Shown in pieces: positions 1-8,137 of a DNA stretch of 21,393 nt; positions within the stretch are counted from its first letter, which is position 1; each line of letters starts with the position of its first letter. The position numbers and the translations under genes were made by a program. The DNA comes from Oscillospiraceae bacterium. Lineage in GTDB: Bacteria > Bacillota_A > Clostridia > Oscillospirales > CAG-272. The DNA lies in NCBI GenBank assembly GCA_015063445.1, contig SVUD01000034.1, positions 1 to 21,393 on the forward strand, in the 5' to 3' direction. The notes below the pieces were generated by a model that was given only the letters and a program-made list of their open reading frames with translations, was not told the origin of the DNA and did no database searches.

Positions 1-3000
1 TCGTCACGGGAGATACAGTATTGGTTTCACCGCTTGACACGGGTTCAGCCTTGTAGTCACCGATGATGGAGTCAATAAGAGTATTTACTCTTGCTATCTC
101 TTCTGCGGTATTGAACTCGGTGAAGTAGTTGTAAGCAGCCTTAACGTAACAAAGAACGTCCTTAGCGAGAGTTTTTTCTATCTCGGTTGCCCCGGTGTTA
201 TTAAGTACCTTTGTGGCATACTTAGGAATTGAGAAGGTAAACGTTGCCACGGCGGCTGCTTCGCCTGCCGTAACGGTTGCTACGAGTTTTATATCCTTCG
301 CAGCCTCAGCAGAGCCGAGAGCCACTGTAATACGGTAATATTCTTTACCGTCAAGAGTTACCTTAGTATCTGCGATAGTGTCGAGATCTTCATAGGTAAT
401 ACCGTTAAATGTAAACTTTTGTGTATAATTTACAGGTATATACACATTGAGTACAAGCTCATTGTCAAGCGTTATACTTGTTTTTGGAATGTAGGAATTA
501 AGCGTTGCGGGAGCAAGGGTATATACATTCTCTTCCACACTCTCACTTATCTTAACGAACTCGAGCGTCTTATTATTTGCCATGAAATTGGGGGCTGCCA
601 TTTCGCTCGAACGGTAGAGTGTAGCGTAATTGCCATTTTCGTCCGCAACAAACTTAACCCAAGATCCGTTTGCACTGTTCGCGGTCCAAAGGTTGATAGA
701 AGCCTTACCCGCTATAAGCTTCGCTCCCTTAACCGTTATATTTACCACGGTGTTAGTGTTGTAGTACGTCTGACCACTTACAAGTCCCGTATATTTGGAA
801 TCGTTAGCATTGAAGAAATTAACGGTATTAACAGCTTCTTTTACATCAAACGTACAATTGTTGTACTTGATGTCTATAAGCATCTTTTTGTTACCGCTCT
901 GAATAGCGCTCTTTTCTTCATACGTACCTGTTATGCTCTTGAGGGTTGCGCCCTTTGCGAGTGTGATCTTTACGTTATCAAATGTGAAGTACATAGACTT
1001 ATAATGCTCGTCGTCAGCATCGCTGTCATACGTTGCTGAGAAAGCATTCATCTGAAACAGTCCGTATTTATTGTTAAGTACTATTTCGCCGTTGATTATT
1101 TCGTAGTATCCGGGCTCACCGTATACCGCATCGTTCTTCCAAGATTTACCGCTCTGCCATTTAGCGCTTGCGGGAAGGAAATAGGTAACGGGCGTAACCG
1201 TATGACCGCCAAGGTCTATAACTATTGTACTAACACTCCAGTTTACGTTAGTAGAAGGATACGTAGTCTCGGTATCTTTTCTTACGTAGACTATTCTCCT
1301 TGCAGCAGTATTCGAGGTGTTCTTTGCAGAATCAACCGCTCCACCGTCACCGCTTTGACCTCCAAACTGAGGATATCCCTTTAAGAATTTATACGTTCCG
1401 TCCTTGTTGTCTTCAAACACTACAAAGGGATACTCGTTGAGATCTACGTACGTACTTCCTATACCTCCGTAAGGAGTTTCGGTGAGCGTATAAGTTACCG
1501 TCTTTTCAATAGAATCGGTCGAGAATTTATAAAGGTCGTGAAGGAAGGTATTGGTTCCGGGAAGGTTGACGTCGGTATTGGGCGTCAAGCTTGAGGGAAC
1601 GGTGAGAGTCGCTCTTCTTCCGCTTGAATTCTCAAGGAATTTAACCGACGAGCCATTGTTCTTATTCACGGTGTACCATGAGAAGTTGTTGCTATCGGAT
1701 ATAACGTTTATCGCTCCAACCTCGATATCAATTATGGAGTTGGTGTTATAATAGGTCTTTGCGTCGTTTGCAAATCCCTGATATTTTGCGTCGTTTGCGC
1801 CGAATAGATTAATTTTATTCGTGGCGTTAGAGATGTCTATAGTACAGCTATCCTCAAACTTAGCGTAAAGATACATTTTCTGCGCAAAGTTTTTAGATAC
1901 GGTGGAGCTTTCACCGCAAGCGCCGAAAAGCGTGGTAAGCGCCGAGCCTTCCGCTAATGAAATATTTATATCGCTGAAATTATAATAGAACGACTTATAA
2001 AGCGTATCGGTAGCGTAAGTATTGTATTTATCACCGTATGCGCTTATCTCAAAGAGTCCTTGAGTATCAAGCACGATGTTTCCGTTCTTGATCTCGAAAT
2101 AGCCGGGAGAAGTGTAATTAGCGATATTATCCGCTATGTTGGAGTGGAATTTCGCGACAGCCGGGAAAACGGGCTTAGTTGCCTGGTAAAGAGTATGACC
2201 GCCTAAGTCGAATATTATAGTTCCGAGGTTCCAGCCAAGGTTTGTGGAAAAACCGTCCATCACTACGTCACCGCGGAAATAAACCACAGCCTTCGTACCG
2301 GTAGTTCCGCTGCACTTCTGTCTTATTGCTTCGTTCATAGTCGCATAGCTCGAGTAACCGTTCGAGAAGGTCCAGCTTCCATTCTTATACACAAAGATTA
2401 CCATTGGGCTGGCTCTGTGAGTTTCCGGAATCTCTCCGTATGGAGTTTCGAGAGTGCTTACTGCCATTCCAAGATTATAAAGCTGGTTCCAAGCGCCATC
2501 CGTGTAAGAATAATACGTGCCGCTCTTTACGTCAAGGTATTTATCACCTTCATTCGCCGAAGCCGTCGGCTCGCCCGAGCCCGTAGTCCATACTCGCTCA
2601 CTGCCAGCCAATCTGATAGACTCAATAGACGCATCTATTTCGCTATTCGCCTCGGTGAAGCAATTAGTTTCGGTATACACACCGCCTTCGCCTACGTTAC
2701 TGTAACCCGTGATGTCTGCCCACGTAACGTTCGAAGCCGTACCGCTGCCCATATATTCGTAGGAGCCGGTTGAATAAGAGTTCTTAACCGTCAAATCTCC
2801 GTGAGCCTTGGTAGCGTCACCGAGAGAATCGGTAGTTTCTGCCGAGGGAGATACCGCGCCGACAATTCCACCGTATTTTGCATCTGACACAAGATTTCCG
2901 TCATAAAGAGAAACAGAGCCTGTAAACGCACAGTTATCTATAACCGTGTTAAGTCCCGCGGTTCCCGCGATACCGCCGACAAAGACAAAATCTCCGCCGA

Positions 3001-5512
3001 CCTTAATATCTGCCGCTGAGGTACAACCCTCTATAAGAGTTCCCCTTGCCATACCGCATATCGAACCGAGTCTTCCCGCTTTATAGATGCTGTCAAACGA
3101 GGTTGAGTCAGCATTAACAGAGTCGGTATTAACCGCAACTATCTTGACCGTATCCTTTACAACGCAACCGGAAAGTATATTAAAGTTTACAAATTCGTCG
3201 TTTACCTCTGCCTCAGGAGACGCCGCAATACCAACGATAGCGCCGCTGACACCTCTGCCAATAACCTGAACATCTTCAAGAACTACGTTCTCTATAACGG
3301 CTCCGTATATTGCGCCGAAGAGTCCTGAGCCGAAGCTCGTTGTGAAAGCGGGCTGACGATCGGCGTCCGCAGTGGAGGTAATGGTTCCGTTTTTGATAGA
3401 ATAACCGCCGCCGTCGTAATTTCCTCCGAACGCGCGCATTGTCTTGAAGTTTTCGTAGTAATATCCTATTGACTGAATAACCTTGCCGTCAAGGTCGATA
3501 TCGCACGTCTGCTTGAAATACTTGTTCGCAAATGCTACGTATTCGTCAGCGTTTACAACGTTATAAGCAAGCCATAGAAGATTGGAGGGGTTAGAAATGA
3601 TATACGGATCTTCTTCGGTTCCCTCTCCCTCGGGAGCGATACGTCTTGTACCGTCCCAATTCTCAACCGGCTTATCTGTGCCGGGATCGTCAAGGTCTAT
3701 AACGAATTGATTTGCGGTCATAAAATACGCATCACGATTGGGTGAATAATGCTCTACCGCTATCTTGTTCTCGCTTTCATCAAAGTAGAACATGGTTACG
3801 AGTCCCGAGCGCAATCTGTAATCAAGCGCCTGGGGATTGATAAGCATTTCGGTAACCACGTTAACCGCGCCGTCTATATACGCATTCGAGCGTGTAACCA
3901 AAACCTCGTTGGAATCTACGTGTCCCGAAAGAACCATTTCGATATTCGAGTGCTTCGAAACAAACTCGTCCCACATATCGTCGCCGTTGTTAAGCTTTGC
4001 ATCGACCCACTGGAATGAGGGGGGCGTCGCGTCGCCTGTATCCTCGGTTGTTCCATCGGAGTAAAGATAACAATGAGTGCTTATAATAACCTTGTGGTCC
4101 TTATATTTCTCCTGAGATATGACGCTCGACGCCCAGTTAAGAACGTCATCGTTTGCTCCGTAATCGAGATTGAGGAAAATATAATTTACATTCTCCCCGT
4201 CAACCTGTACGGTAAATTCACGCCATGTGTTAGCGTAGGAAACCGCAGCCTTGGTAATCGGGTCCTTAGCTCCGGTATCGGTAAATTTTCCGCCTTTTTC
4301 ACCGTCAAACTGAGAAGTGAACCATTCCACGCTCTTAAACGCTTCGTTAAAACGGTCCTTGCTGCTGTAAATATCATGGTTTCCGCGAACGAGAGAATAA
4401 GGAATTTTGCCGTCCATAAGAGTAATTGCTTCTCTTGCTATATCCCATTCCGTGTACGTTCCGCTGCTATCCCTCGTCCACGTTCCGTCAGCGTTCTTGA
4501 TATATCTTTCCGTACCGCCGTTATCGTCGGTTATATCTCCGAGTCCCAATGAATAGACGATATTCTTCGATTCCTTATTATCGACGACCCACTGATACAT
4601 ATCTATGAGAAGATTAGGATAATCCTCCGTCATTCTCTGAGTATCACCGAATACCGCAAAGGAATAATCAGCCTTAAAGTCACCGTAGCCCTTGCGGATC
4701 TCTTCCATTTCCGCTTCGCTGAGCCAGGATTTACTGTACTTAAGGTCATATCCGTTACCTGTTTCATCCTTTATATCCTTACCTATATCGGACGAATCAA
4801 CGGCGTAATAGCAAAGAAGTCCTTCCTCGGTGTAAGAAACGCCCGCAAAATCGAGAGCTATCTCGGAGGATGTACGAACGTCTGAGAACATTGCGACGTC
4901 CTTAACTTCGCCCTTGAAATATCCGCTGTTTGCGGTACGCTGGTCTCCCGCTAAAACGAACGGAAAATCGGTAACGCCTTTATCAAGCGCGGGATAGAAG
5001 AATTTTTCCTGTGCAAGAGTGCCGTTTATGTAGCACGAAGCTACACCGCTTTCATTATCGTAAACGTAAGTCACGTGAGTCCACGTATCCGCAGGTACTG
5101 TGGCGTTTTCGAATATTATATCGTAGTGATTATATCCGAATTCGTCGGCGCACCAAATTCTTGGATGACCGTCTTTGTGTATTTCAAAATTAACAAAGGC
5201 TTCTCCATACGAAGTTTGGTTTTTATAGTTTCCGATAACCGGACCTGCTGCCGCTCCTTTAAGGGACGAGGGATAAAATACCCAAGCCTCTACAGTCTGC
5301 GGTGCGGATTCAAGTTTTTTTATTGACTCGTAGGTATCCTGAGCATAGTCAAGCACAACGCTTGATACGAGGTCGTATACAGAGTCGTCCTGCTTCTGTA
5401 TTTTCAGGCCGCCGCCTGTAGTGCTCACTTCGGCAAAGCTGCTTACGGCAAATACAGACGCAAACAGCAAAACCGCGCATAAGAGAGCTGAAATCAGTTT
5501 TTTGCTTTTCAT
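1..5512 (-). CDS. Giant exported multidomain protein with calcineurin-like metallophosphoesterase domain (3' end outside window)
   Basis: The minus-strand frame stays open from the ATG at 5512 to base 1 (1837 codons, no stop), so the C-terminus is missing. GGAAGG upstream supports the start. Residues 1-27 are a signal peptide (MKSKK, hydrophobic core, likely cleavage after SSFA). About 40-220 is LamG/concanavalin-like (TVEAWVFYP, WTHVTYVYD, SCYINGTLA). About 280-600 is a calcineurin-like phosphoesterase with the expected metal ligands: GDTQ (D290), GDITDD (D326), GNHD (N378, H379), H480 in STHCY and H531 in SGHVD. About 620-1000 is a GLUG-like region opening with GTEEDPYIIS. Two homologous modules follow (about 1022-1344 and 1345-1665). 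From about 1680 comes a domain resembling C-terminal parts of other Clostridia surface proteins. A secreted or wall-associated phosphatase or phosphodiesterase is inferred; the substrate is unknown. The divergent AraC gene is the likely regulator. Confidence 0.9.
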   Translation of the reverse strand, partial: MKSKKLISALLCAVLLFASVFAVSSFAEVSTTGGGLKIQKQDDSVYDLVSSVVLDYAQDTYESIKKLESAPQTVEAWVFYPSSLKGAAAGPVIGNYKNQTSYGEAFVNFEIHKDGHPRIWCADEFGYNHYDIIFENATVPADTWTHVTYVYDNESGVASCYINGTLAQEKFFYPALDKGVTDFPFVLAGDQRTANSGYFKGEVKDVAMFSDVRTSSEIALDFAGVSYTEEGLLCYYAVDSSDIGKDIKDETGNGYDLKYSKSWLSEAEMEEIRKGYGDFKADYSFAVFGDTQRMTEDYPNLLIDMYQWVVDNKESKNIVYSLGLGDITDDNGGTERYIKNADGTWTRDSSGTYTEWDIAREAITLMDGKIPYSLVRGNHDIYSSKDRFNEAFKSVEWFTSQFDGEKGGKFTDTGAKDPITKAAVSYANTWREFTVQVDGENVNYIFLNLDYGANDDVLNWASSVISQEKYKDHKVIISTHCYLYSDGTTEDTGDATPPSFQWVDAKLNNGDDMWDEFVSKHSNIEMVLSGHVDSNEVLVTRSNAYIDGAVNVVTEMLINPQALDYRLRSGLVTMFYFDESENKIAVEHYSPNRDAYFMTANQFVIDLDDPGTDKPVENWDGTRRIAPEGEGTEEDPYIISNPSNLLWLAYNVVNADEYVAFANKYFKQTCDIDLDGKVIQSIGYYYENFKTMRAFGGNYDGGGYSIKNGTITSTADADRQPAFTTSFGSGLFGAIYGAVIENVVLEDVQVIGRGVSGAIVGIAASPEAEVNDEFVNFNILSGCVVKDTVKIVAVNTDSVNADSTSFDSIYKAGRLGSICGMARGTLIEGCTSAADIKVGGDFVFVGGIAGTAGLNTVIDNCAFTGSVSLYDGNLVSDAKYGGIVGAVSPSAETTDSLGDATKAHGDLTVKNSYSTGSYEYMGSGTASNVTWADITGYSNVGEGGVYTETNCFTEANSEIDASIESIRLAGSERVWTTGSGEPTASANEGDKYLDVKSGTYYSYTDGAWNQLYNLGMAVSTLETPYGEIPETHRASPMVIFVYKNGSWTFSNGYSSYATMNEAIRQKCSGTTGTKAVVYFRGDVVMDGFSTNLGWNLGTIIFDLGGHTLYQATKPVFPAVAKFHSNIADNIANYTSPGYFEIKNGNIVLDTQGLFEISAYGDKYNTYATDTLYKSFYYNFSDINISLAEGSALTTLFGACGESSTVSKNFAQKMYLYAKFEDSCTIDISNATNKINLFGANDAKYQGFANDAKTYYNTNSIIDIEVGAINVISDSNNFSWYTVNKNNGSSVKFLENSSGRRATLTVPSSLTPNTDVNLPGTNTFLHDLYKFSTDSIEKTVTYTLTETPYGGIGSTYVDLNEYPFVVFEDNKDGTYKFLKGYPQFGGQSGDGGAVDSAKNTSNTAARRIVYVRKDTETTYPSTNVNWSVSTIVIDLGGHTVTPVTYFLPASAKWQSGKSWKNDAVYGEPGYYEIINGEIVLNNKYGLFQMNAFSATYDSDADDEHYKSMYFTFDNVKITLAKGATLKSITGTYEEKSAIQSGNKKMLIDIKYNNCTFDVKEAVNTVNFFNANDSKYTGLVSGQTYYNTNTVVNITVKGAKLIAGKASINLWTANSANGSWVKFVADENGNYATLYRSSEMAAPNFMANNKTLEFVKISESVEENVYTLAPATLNSYIPKTSITLDNELVLNVYIPVNYTQKFTFNGITYEDLDTIADTKVTLDGKEYYRITVALGSAEAAKDIKLVATVTAGEAAAVATFTFSIPKYATKVLNNTGATEIEKTLAKDVLCYVKAAYNYFTEFNTAEEIARVNTLIDSIIGDYKAEPVSSGETNTVSPVT
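520..1480 (-). repeat. Protein-level tandem repeat, module 2 of the giant protein
   Basis: Residues about 1345-1665. It starts at ETPYGG and carries IVIDLGGHT (D1433), PGYYEIING, FFNANDSKYTGL and TYYNTNT, matching module 1 with an offset of about 323-331 residues. The end of the module is uncertain because the following C-terminal domain is not shared. Confidence 0.75.
1481..2449 (-). repeat. Protein-level tandem repeat, module 1 of the giant protein
   Basis: Residues about 1022-1344. The module starts at ETPYGE, contains an IIFDLGGHT motif (D1102), then PGYFEIKNG, LFGANDAKYQGF and TYYNTNS, all in the same order as in module 2. The similarity is visible in the translation, while the DNA has diverged, so this is an old duplication. 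Boundaries are approximate. Confidence 0.75.
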
Positions 5513-5577
5513 CTTTCTTCCTTCCTTTCACGATTTAATTTATAAAGTTTGCGAGCTACATCATTTTACAATATCTA

Positions 5578-5606
5578 TTGACTTAAAACGAAAGCTCTGC
5601 TATAAT
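5578..5606 (+). promoter_or_regulatory. Promoter of the AraC-family regulator gene
   Basis: TTGACT at 5578-5583, a 17-base spacer and a perfect TATAAT at 5601-5606, about 93 bases before the start codon. The direct repeats at 5636-5673 lie downstream of it, so binding there could repress this promoter (autoregulation). Confidence 0.75.
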
Positions 5607-5626
5607 AATTCTACAGAACAGTGCAA
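5599..5626 (-). promoter_or_regulatory. Possible promoter of the giant exported protein gene
   Basis: On the minus strand TTGCAC (5626-5621) is followed after 16 bases by TATAGC (5604-5599). This is a weak match that overlaps the -10 of the divergent regulator promoter. A weak promoter with repeats just upstream would suit an activator-dependent gene, but other start sites are possible. Confidence 0.35.
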
Positions 5627-5635
5627 GATTTAACA

Positions 5636-5673
5636 ATAGAAATTATTGGCAAAGTAGATAGAAATTCTTGGCA
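5636..5673 (+). promoter_or_regulatory. Direct-repeat operator candidate for the AraC-family regulator
   Basis: ATAGAAATTATTGGCA (5636-5651) and ATAGAAATTCTTGGCA (5658-5673) differ at one base of 16 and start 22 bp apart, about two helical turns. AraC-family proteins typically bind such directly repeated sites through two HTH motifs per monomer. The position, 10 bp upstream of the candidate -35 of the divergent giant gene, would suit activation of that gene. Confidence 0.6.
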
Positions 5674-5698
5674 TTTTCAAAAATGAGGAACGGCATTT

Positions 5699-6559
5699 AT
5701 GGATTTTAAATCACTGCAACCCTACGTACGCCAAGCGACTGACTTAAAGATCAAGGCGCCCGCTGAGCTTCCGATAAGATGGCTTGTTGCGTATCAGATC
5801 AGAATCGTAATGGAAGGCGAGGGCATATTAATATTTAACGACATACCGTATGAAATATCAAAGGGAGACGTTATTTTCATTCCACCTAATGAGCCTCACC
5901 GTTATACTATAACTAAAGATATAACACAGCTTTACATAGATTTTGATACCGAATATACCGAAACAAGCCGCAAGAGAAACATTTCCTCCTCTATACCTCC
6001 CGAAACGCTTCCGGGATACAGAAAAATATATCTTCAAAGCAACGTGTATGAAAAATACGACCTACCTCTGATATTCAAGCCGCAAAGCATAGATGAATAC
6101 GTCAATTATTGGTACGGGATAAAGAACGCTCTGAAAAAGAACAATTCCTACGTTATCGAGATAAAGATGACAAAGCTTCTCAATCTTATCCATTCACGGC
6201 TCGGAATTACAAAAATCAAGGATAAGATAGACTATTGCGAGGTGGTGAAAGATTACATCGACGCCGACTTTGAGAGAATAATAACACTTGATGAAATTGC
6301 TTCGCTCTATGAGATAAACAAATTCACTATCTCTAAAAAATTCAAGGAGAGATACGGCATAAGCATTATCGCTTATTATAACGCGAAGCGCATGGAATTT
6401 GCGAAAAACGAATTAACGAAGCCCGAAGCTTCTGTAACGAAGGTGTCCGAGTGCCTTAATTTTACAGACGTATACACCTTCTCAAAGTTCTTTAAGATGC
6501 ACACGGGTATGTCTCCAAGAGCGTATAAAGCACAATTTTGCAAAAGCGAGCAGACGTAA
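5699..6559 (+). CDS. AraC-family transcriptional regulator with cupin-type sensor domain
   Basis: 286 residues, usual for the family. The N-terminal half is an AraC-type cupin (about 25-75; GEGILIFNDIPYEISKGDVIFIPPNEPH), normally the ligand-binding and dimerisation part. The C-terminal 100 residues hold two HTH motifs (LDEIASLYEINKFTISKKFK, then VSECLNFTDVYTFSKFFK) followed by the family hallmark TGMSPRAYK. GAGGAA about 9 bases upstream supports the ATG. The gene is divergent from the giant exported phosphoesterase and has its own promoter and terminator, so it is probably a local regulator of that gene and of itself. The inducer cannot be deduced. Confidence 0.93.
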   Translation: MDFKSLQPYVRQATDLKIKAPAELPIRWLVAYQIRIVMEGEGILIFNDIPYEISKGDVIFIPPNEPHRYTITKDITQLYIDFDTEYTETSRKRNISSSIPPETLPGYRKIYLQSNVYEKYDLPLIFKPQSIDEYVNYWYGIKNALKKNNSYVIEIKMTKLLNLIHSRLGITKIKDKIDYCEVVKDYIDADFERIITLDEIASLYEINKFTISKKFKERYGISIIAYYNAKRMEFAKNELTKPEASVTKVSECLNFTDVYTFSKFFKMHTGMSPRAYKAQFCKSEQT

Positions 6560-6618
6560 TGGCTTATCCCGAGCTAAACGGATAGCGCTTTCTTTGACAT
6601 TAAAGCTTTGGACGTAAT

Positions 6619-6653
6619 AAAAAAAGCGAAATCAAACCGATTTCGCTTTTTTT
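6619..6653. terminator. Bidirectional intrinsic terminator
   Basis: A 15-bp perfect stem (AAAAAAAGCGAAATC at 6619-6633 and its complement at 6639-6653) with a 5-base loop. A-run and T-run flanks make it work in both directions, serving the convergent AraC-family gene and the MBL-fold gene. Confidence 0.9.
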
Positions 6654-6693
6654 ATTTATGAGTGCGTATTGCACCGATAATATGATACCCGCG

Positions 6694-7482
6694 TTATATT
6701 TCGTCGGTCATTCCGTCGTAGCAGAGCTTTATATCAATGCCCGTTTTTTCAGAACGCTCGGCGGCAGCCTTTTCGGCGGCATCACGGTTGCCTAAGATTT
6801 CTCTGCCGTGATGCATAAATCTGAAGCGCTTCACACGCTTTTCGGTAATATAATCAAGCACGTCGGACACCTTGTGATGCCCCGTTTCGCCAATAAGCAA
6901 ATCGCACTCAGATACGGGAAGTCTATCAAGCTCGGAATAGGATTTTACATCGCCCGAGCATACAATTCTTTTCCCTTCAGCTTCCAAGAGGAACGAGAAG
7001 GAATGCCATCCGTTTTCACCGTTTTCGCCGAGGTGCGTGTTATGAAAAGCAGTGACCTTAACGTTTTCATCCTCGTATATAACGCCATCCTTTATCGTTT
7101 GCTCATTGATATTAAACAACGACTTGGAGCAGTTCGTACGATTGCCAAGTCCTATCTTTTTTACGGGTTCAAAATAGGTTTCATCCGGTAGATAAAGAGA
7201 GACAGTGTTATCGTTATAAAGAGGCGTTTTATATATAGAATTCAGCTTGAGAAACACAAACAAAAGATTCGCCAAGCCACCGATATGGTCAACGTGCGCG
7301 TGAGAGACGAAAATGGCTCTTGACGAAAGAAAATCCAAGCCCGCGGTATACGCTCTGTGAGCAGCGTTCTCTCCTGCGTCTATCCAATATAGATTGTTTG
7401 CAATTTCAAACACGTAAGACGTGTGATGCATATCGGGCATCGGCTCTGTTCCCGAGCACGTACCAAGATAATAAATTTTCAT
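6694..7482 (-). CDS. MBL-fold metallohydrolase
   Basis: 262 residues, cytoplasmic (no signal peptide). The metallo-beta-lactamase metal motif is complete: HAHVDH (H61, H63, D65, H66), a later His near FHNTH (H147/H150), D178 in CSGDV, and a C-terminal MHHGRE. The start MKIYYLGTCSGTEP resembles RNase Z/ElaC-like and Zn phosphodiesterase-like members more than true beta-lactamases. It lacks enough specific features to be called RNase Z, so the substrate is unknown. GAGGTG precedes the ATG. It lies 42 bases after the acetyltransferase stop and has no promoter of its own, so the two are probably co-transcribed. Confidence 0.88.
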   Translation of the reverse strand: MKIYYLGTCSGTEPMPDMHHTSYVFEIANNLYWIDAGENAAHRAYTAGLDFLSSRAIFVSHAHVDHIGGLANLLFVFLKLNSIYKTPLYNDNTVSLYLPDETYFEPVKKIGLGNRTNCSKSLFNINEQTIKDGVIYEDENVKVTAFHNTHLGENGENGWHSFSFLLEAEGKRIVCSGDVKSYSELDRLPVSECDLLIGETGHHKVSDVLDYITEKRVKRFRFMHHGREILGNRDAAEKAAAERSEKTGIDIKLCYDGMTDEI

Positions 7483-7524
7483 TTTTTCACCTCAAATGAC
7501 ATTTATAGTTTACATTATCCGAGT

Positions 7525-8016
7525 TTATTTGCATTTTTGATACGCCATTCTCTCGTCACCATTTTCGAGATTTATAATGCCACAATATTCAAAACCGTTT
7601 TTTGAAAGCGCCCCTTGCATAGGAATATTATCACGGTGCGTATCAATTTTAAGATTCTCGCATTGAGTCAACGCATAATCAAAGCAAAAACGGCTTACCC
7701 CCTTACCGTGCGCATTTTGGCTTACGGCAATTCGGTGAACAACTCCGTACGGAAGATCGTTTTTCCATGCTCCGTCTTTGATTTTGCGGTACGTTGGATC
7801 GTCTCCGATTTTGAAGAAAAAGACTGCCAAAATTTCACCGTTTTCATACACGGTATAAAGGTTACCGTCATTTATATCGGAAAGTAAAAGCTCCGTCGGA
7901 GGATAAGAGGTTCCCCACTGGGTACGATTTCCTTCAGCCTTCATAAACATTCTTGCGTCGCTATAGATTTTTTCAATTGCTTTCATATCGGAAAGCGCGG
8001 CTTTTCGTATTTCCAT
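7525..8016 (-). CDS. GNAT-family N-acetyltransferase
   Basis: 163 residues, typical for a single GNAT domain. It opens with MEIRKAALSDMKAIEKIY. The acetyl-CoA pyrophosphate-binding motif A is at about 93-111 (VHRIAVSQNAHGKGVSRF, the Q-x-x-G-x-G type with one residue more spacing). A conserved-looking NGFEYCGII follows near the C-terminus. This is the RimI/YjdJ-like general type, and the acceptor cannot be inferred. GGAGAA sits 7 bases before the ATG and a good promoter lies just upstream. It heads a two-gene unit with the MBL-fold hydrolase. Confidence 0.9.
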   Translation of the reverse strand: MEIRKAALSDMKAIEKIYSDARMFMKAEGNRTQWGTSYPPTELLLSDINDGNLYTVYENGEILAVFFFKIGDDPTYRKIKDGAWKNDLPYGVVHRIAVSQNAHGKGVSRFCFDYALTQCENLKIDTHRDNIPMQGALSKNGFEYCGIINLENGDERMAYQKCK

Positions 8017-8043
8017 ATCAATTCTCCATTCACCATCGATTAT

Positions 8044-8072
8044 ATCATACCACTATGCGCAAAAAAAGTCAA
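8044..8072 (-). promoter_or_regulatory. Promoter of the acetyltransferase / MBL-hydrolase unit
   Basis: On the minus strand TTGACT (8072-8067), a 17-base spacer and TATGAT (8049-8044), ending 28 bases before the acetyltransferase start. Confidence 0.75.
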
Positions 8073-8075
8073 CAT

Positions 8076-8118
8076 AAAAAGCGAGAAAAAAACATTTTTA
8101 TAGTTTTCCTCGCTTTTT
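8076..8118 (-). terminator. Intrinsic terminator of the acyl-CoA synthetase gene
   Basis: AAAAAGCGAG (8076-8085) pairs with CTCGCTTTTT (8109-8118); the stem extends by four A-T pairs past a one-base bulge. Read on the minus strand it follows the synthetase stop and ends in a T-run. It separates that gene from the acetyltransferase promoter. Confidence 0.8.
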
Positions 8119-8137
8119 GGAAACTTTTGTTTACTTT

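Noticed and set aside
419..4552. Several plus-strand open frames of 60-206 codons across the first 5 kb
   Set aside because: They lie antisense to one continuous minus-strand frame with signal peptide and recognisable domains, and lack ribosome binding sites and protein-like motifs.
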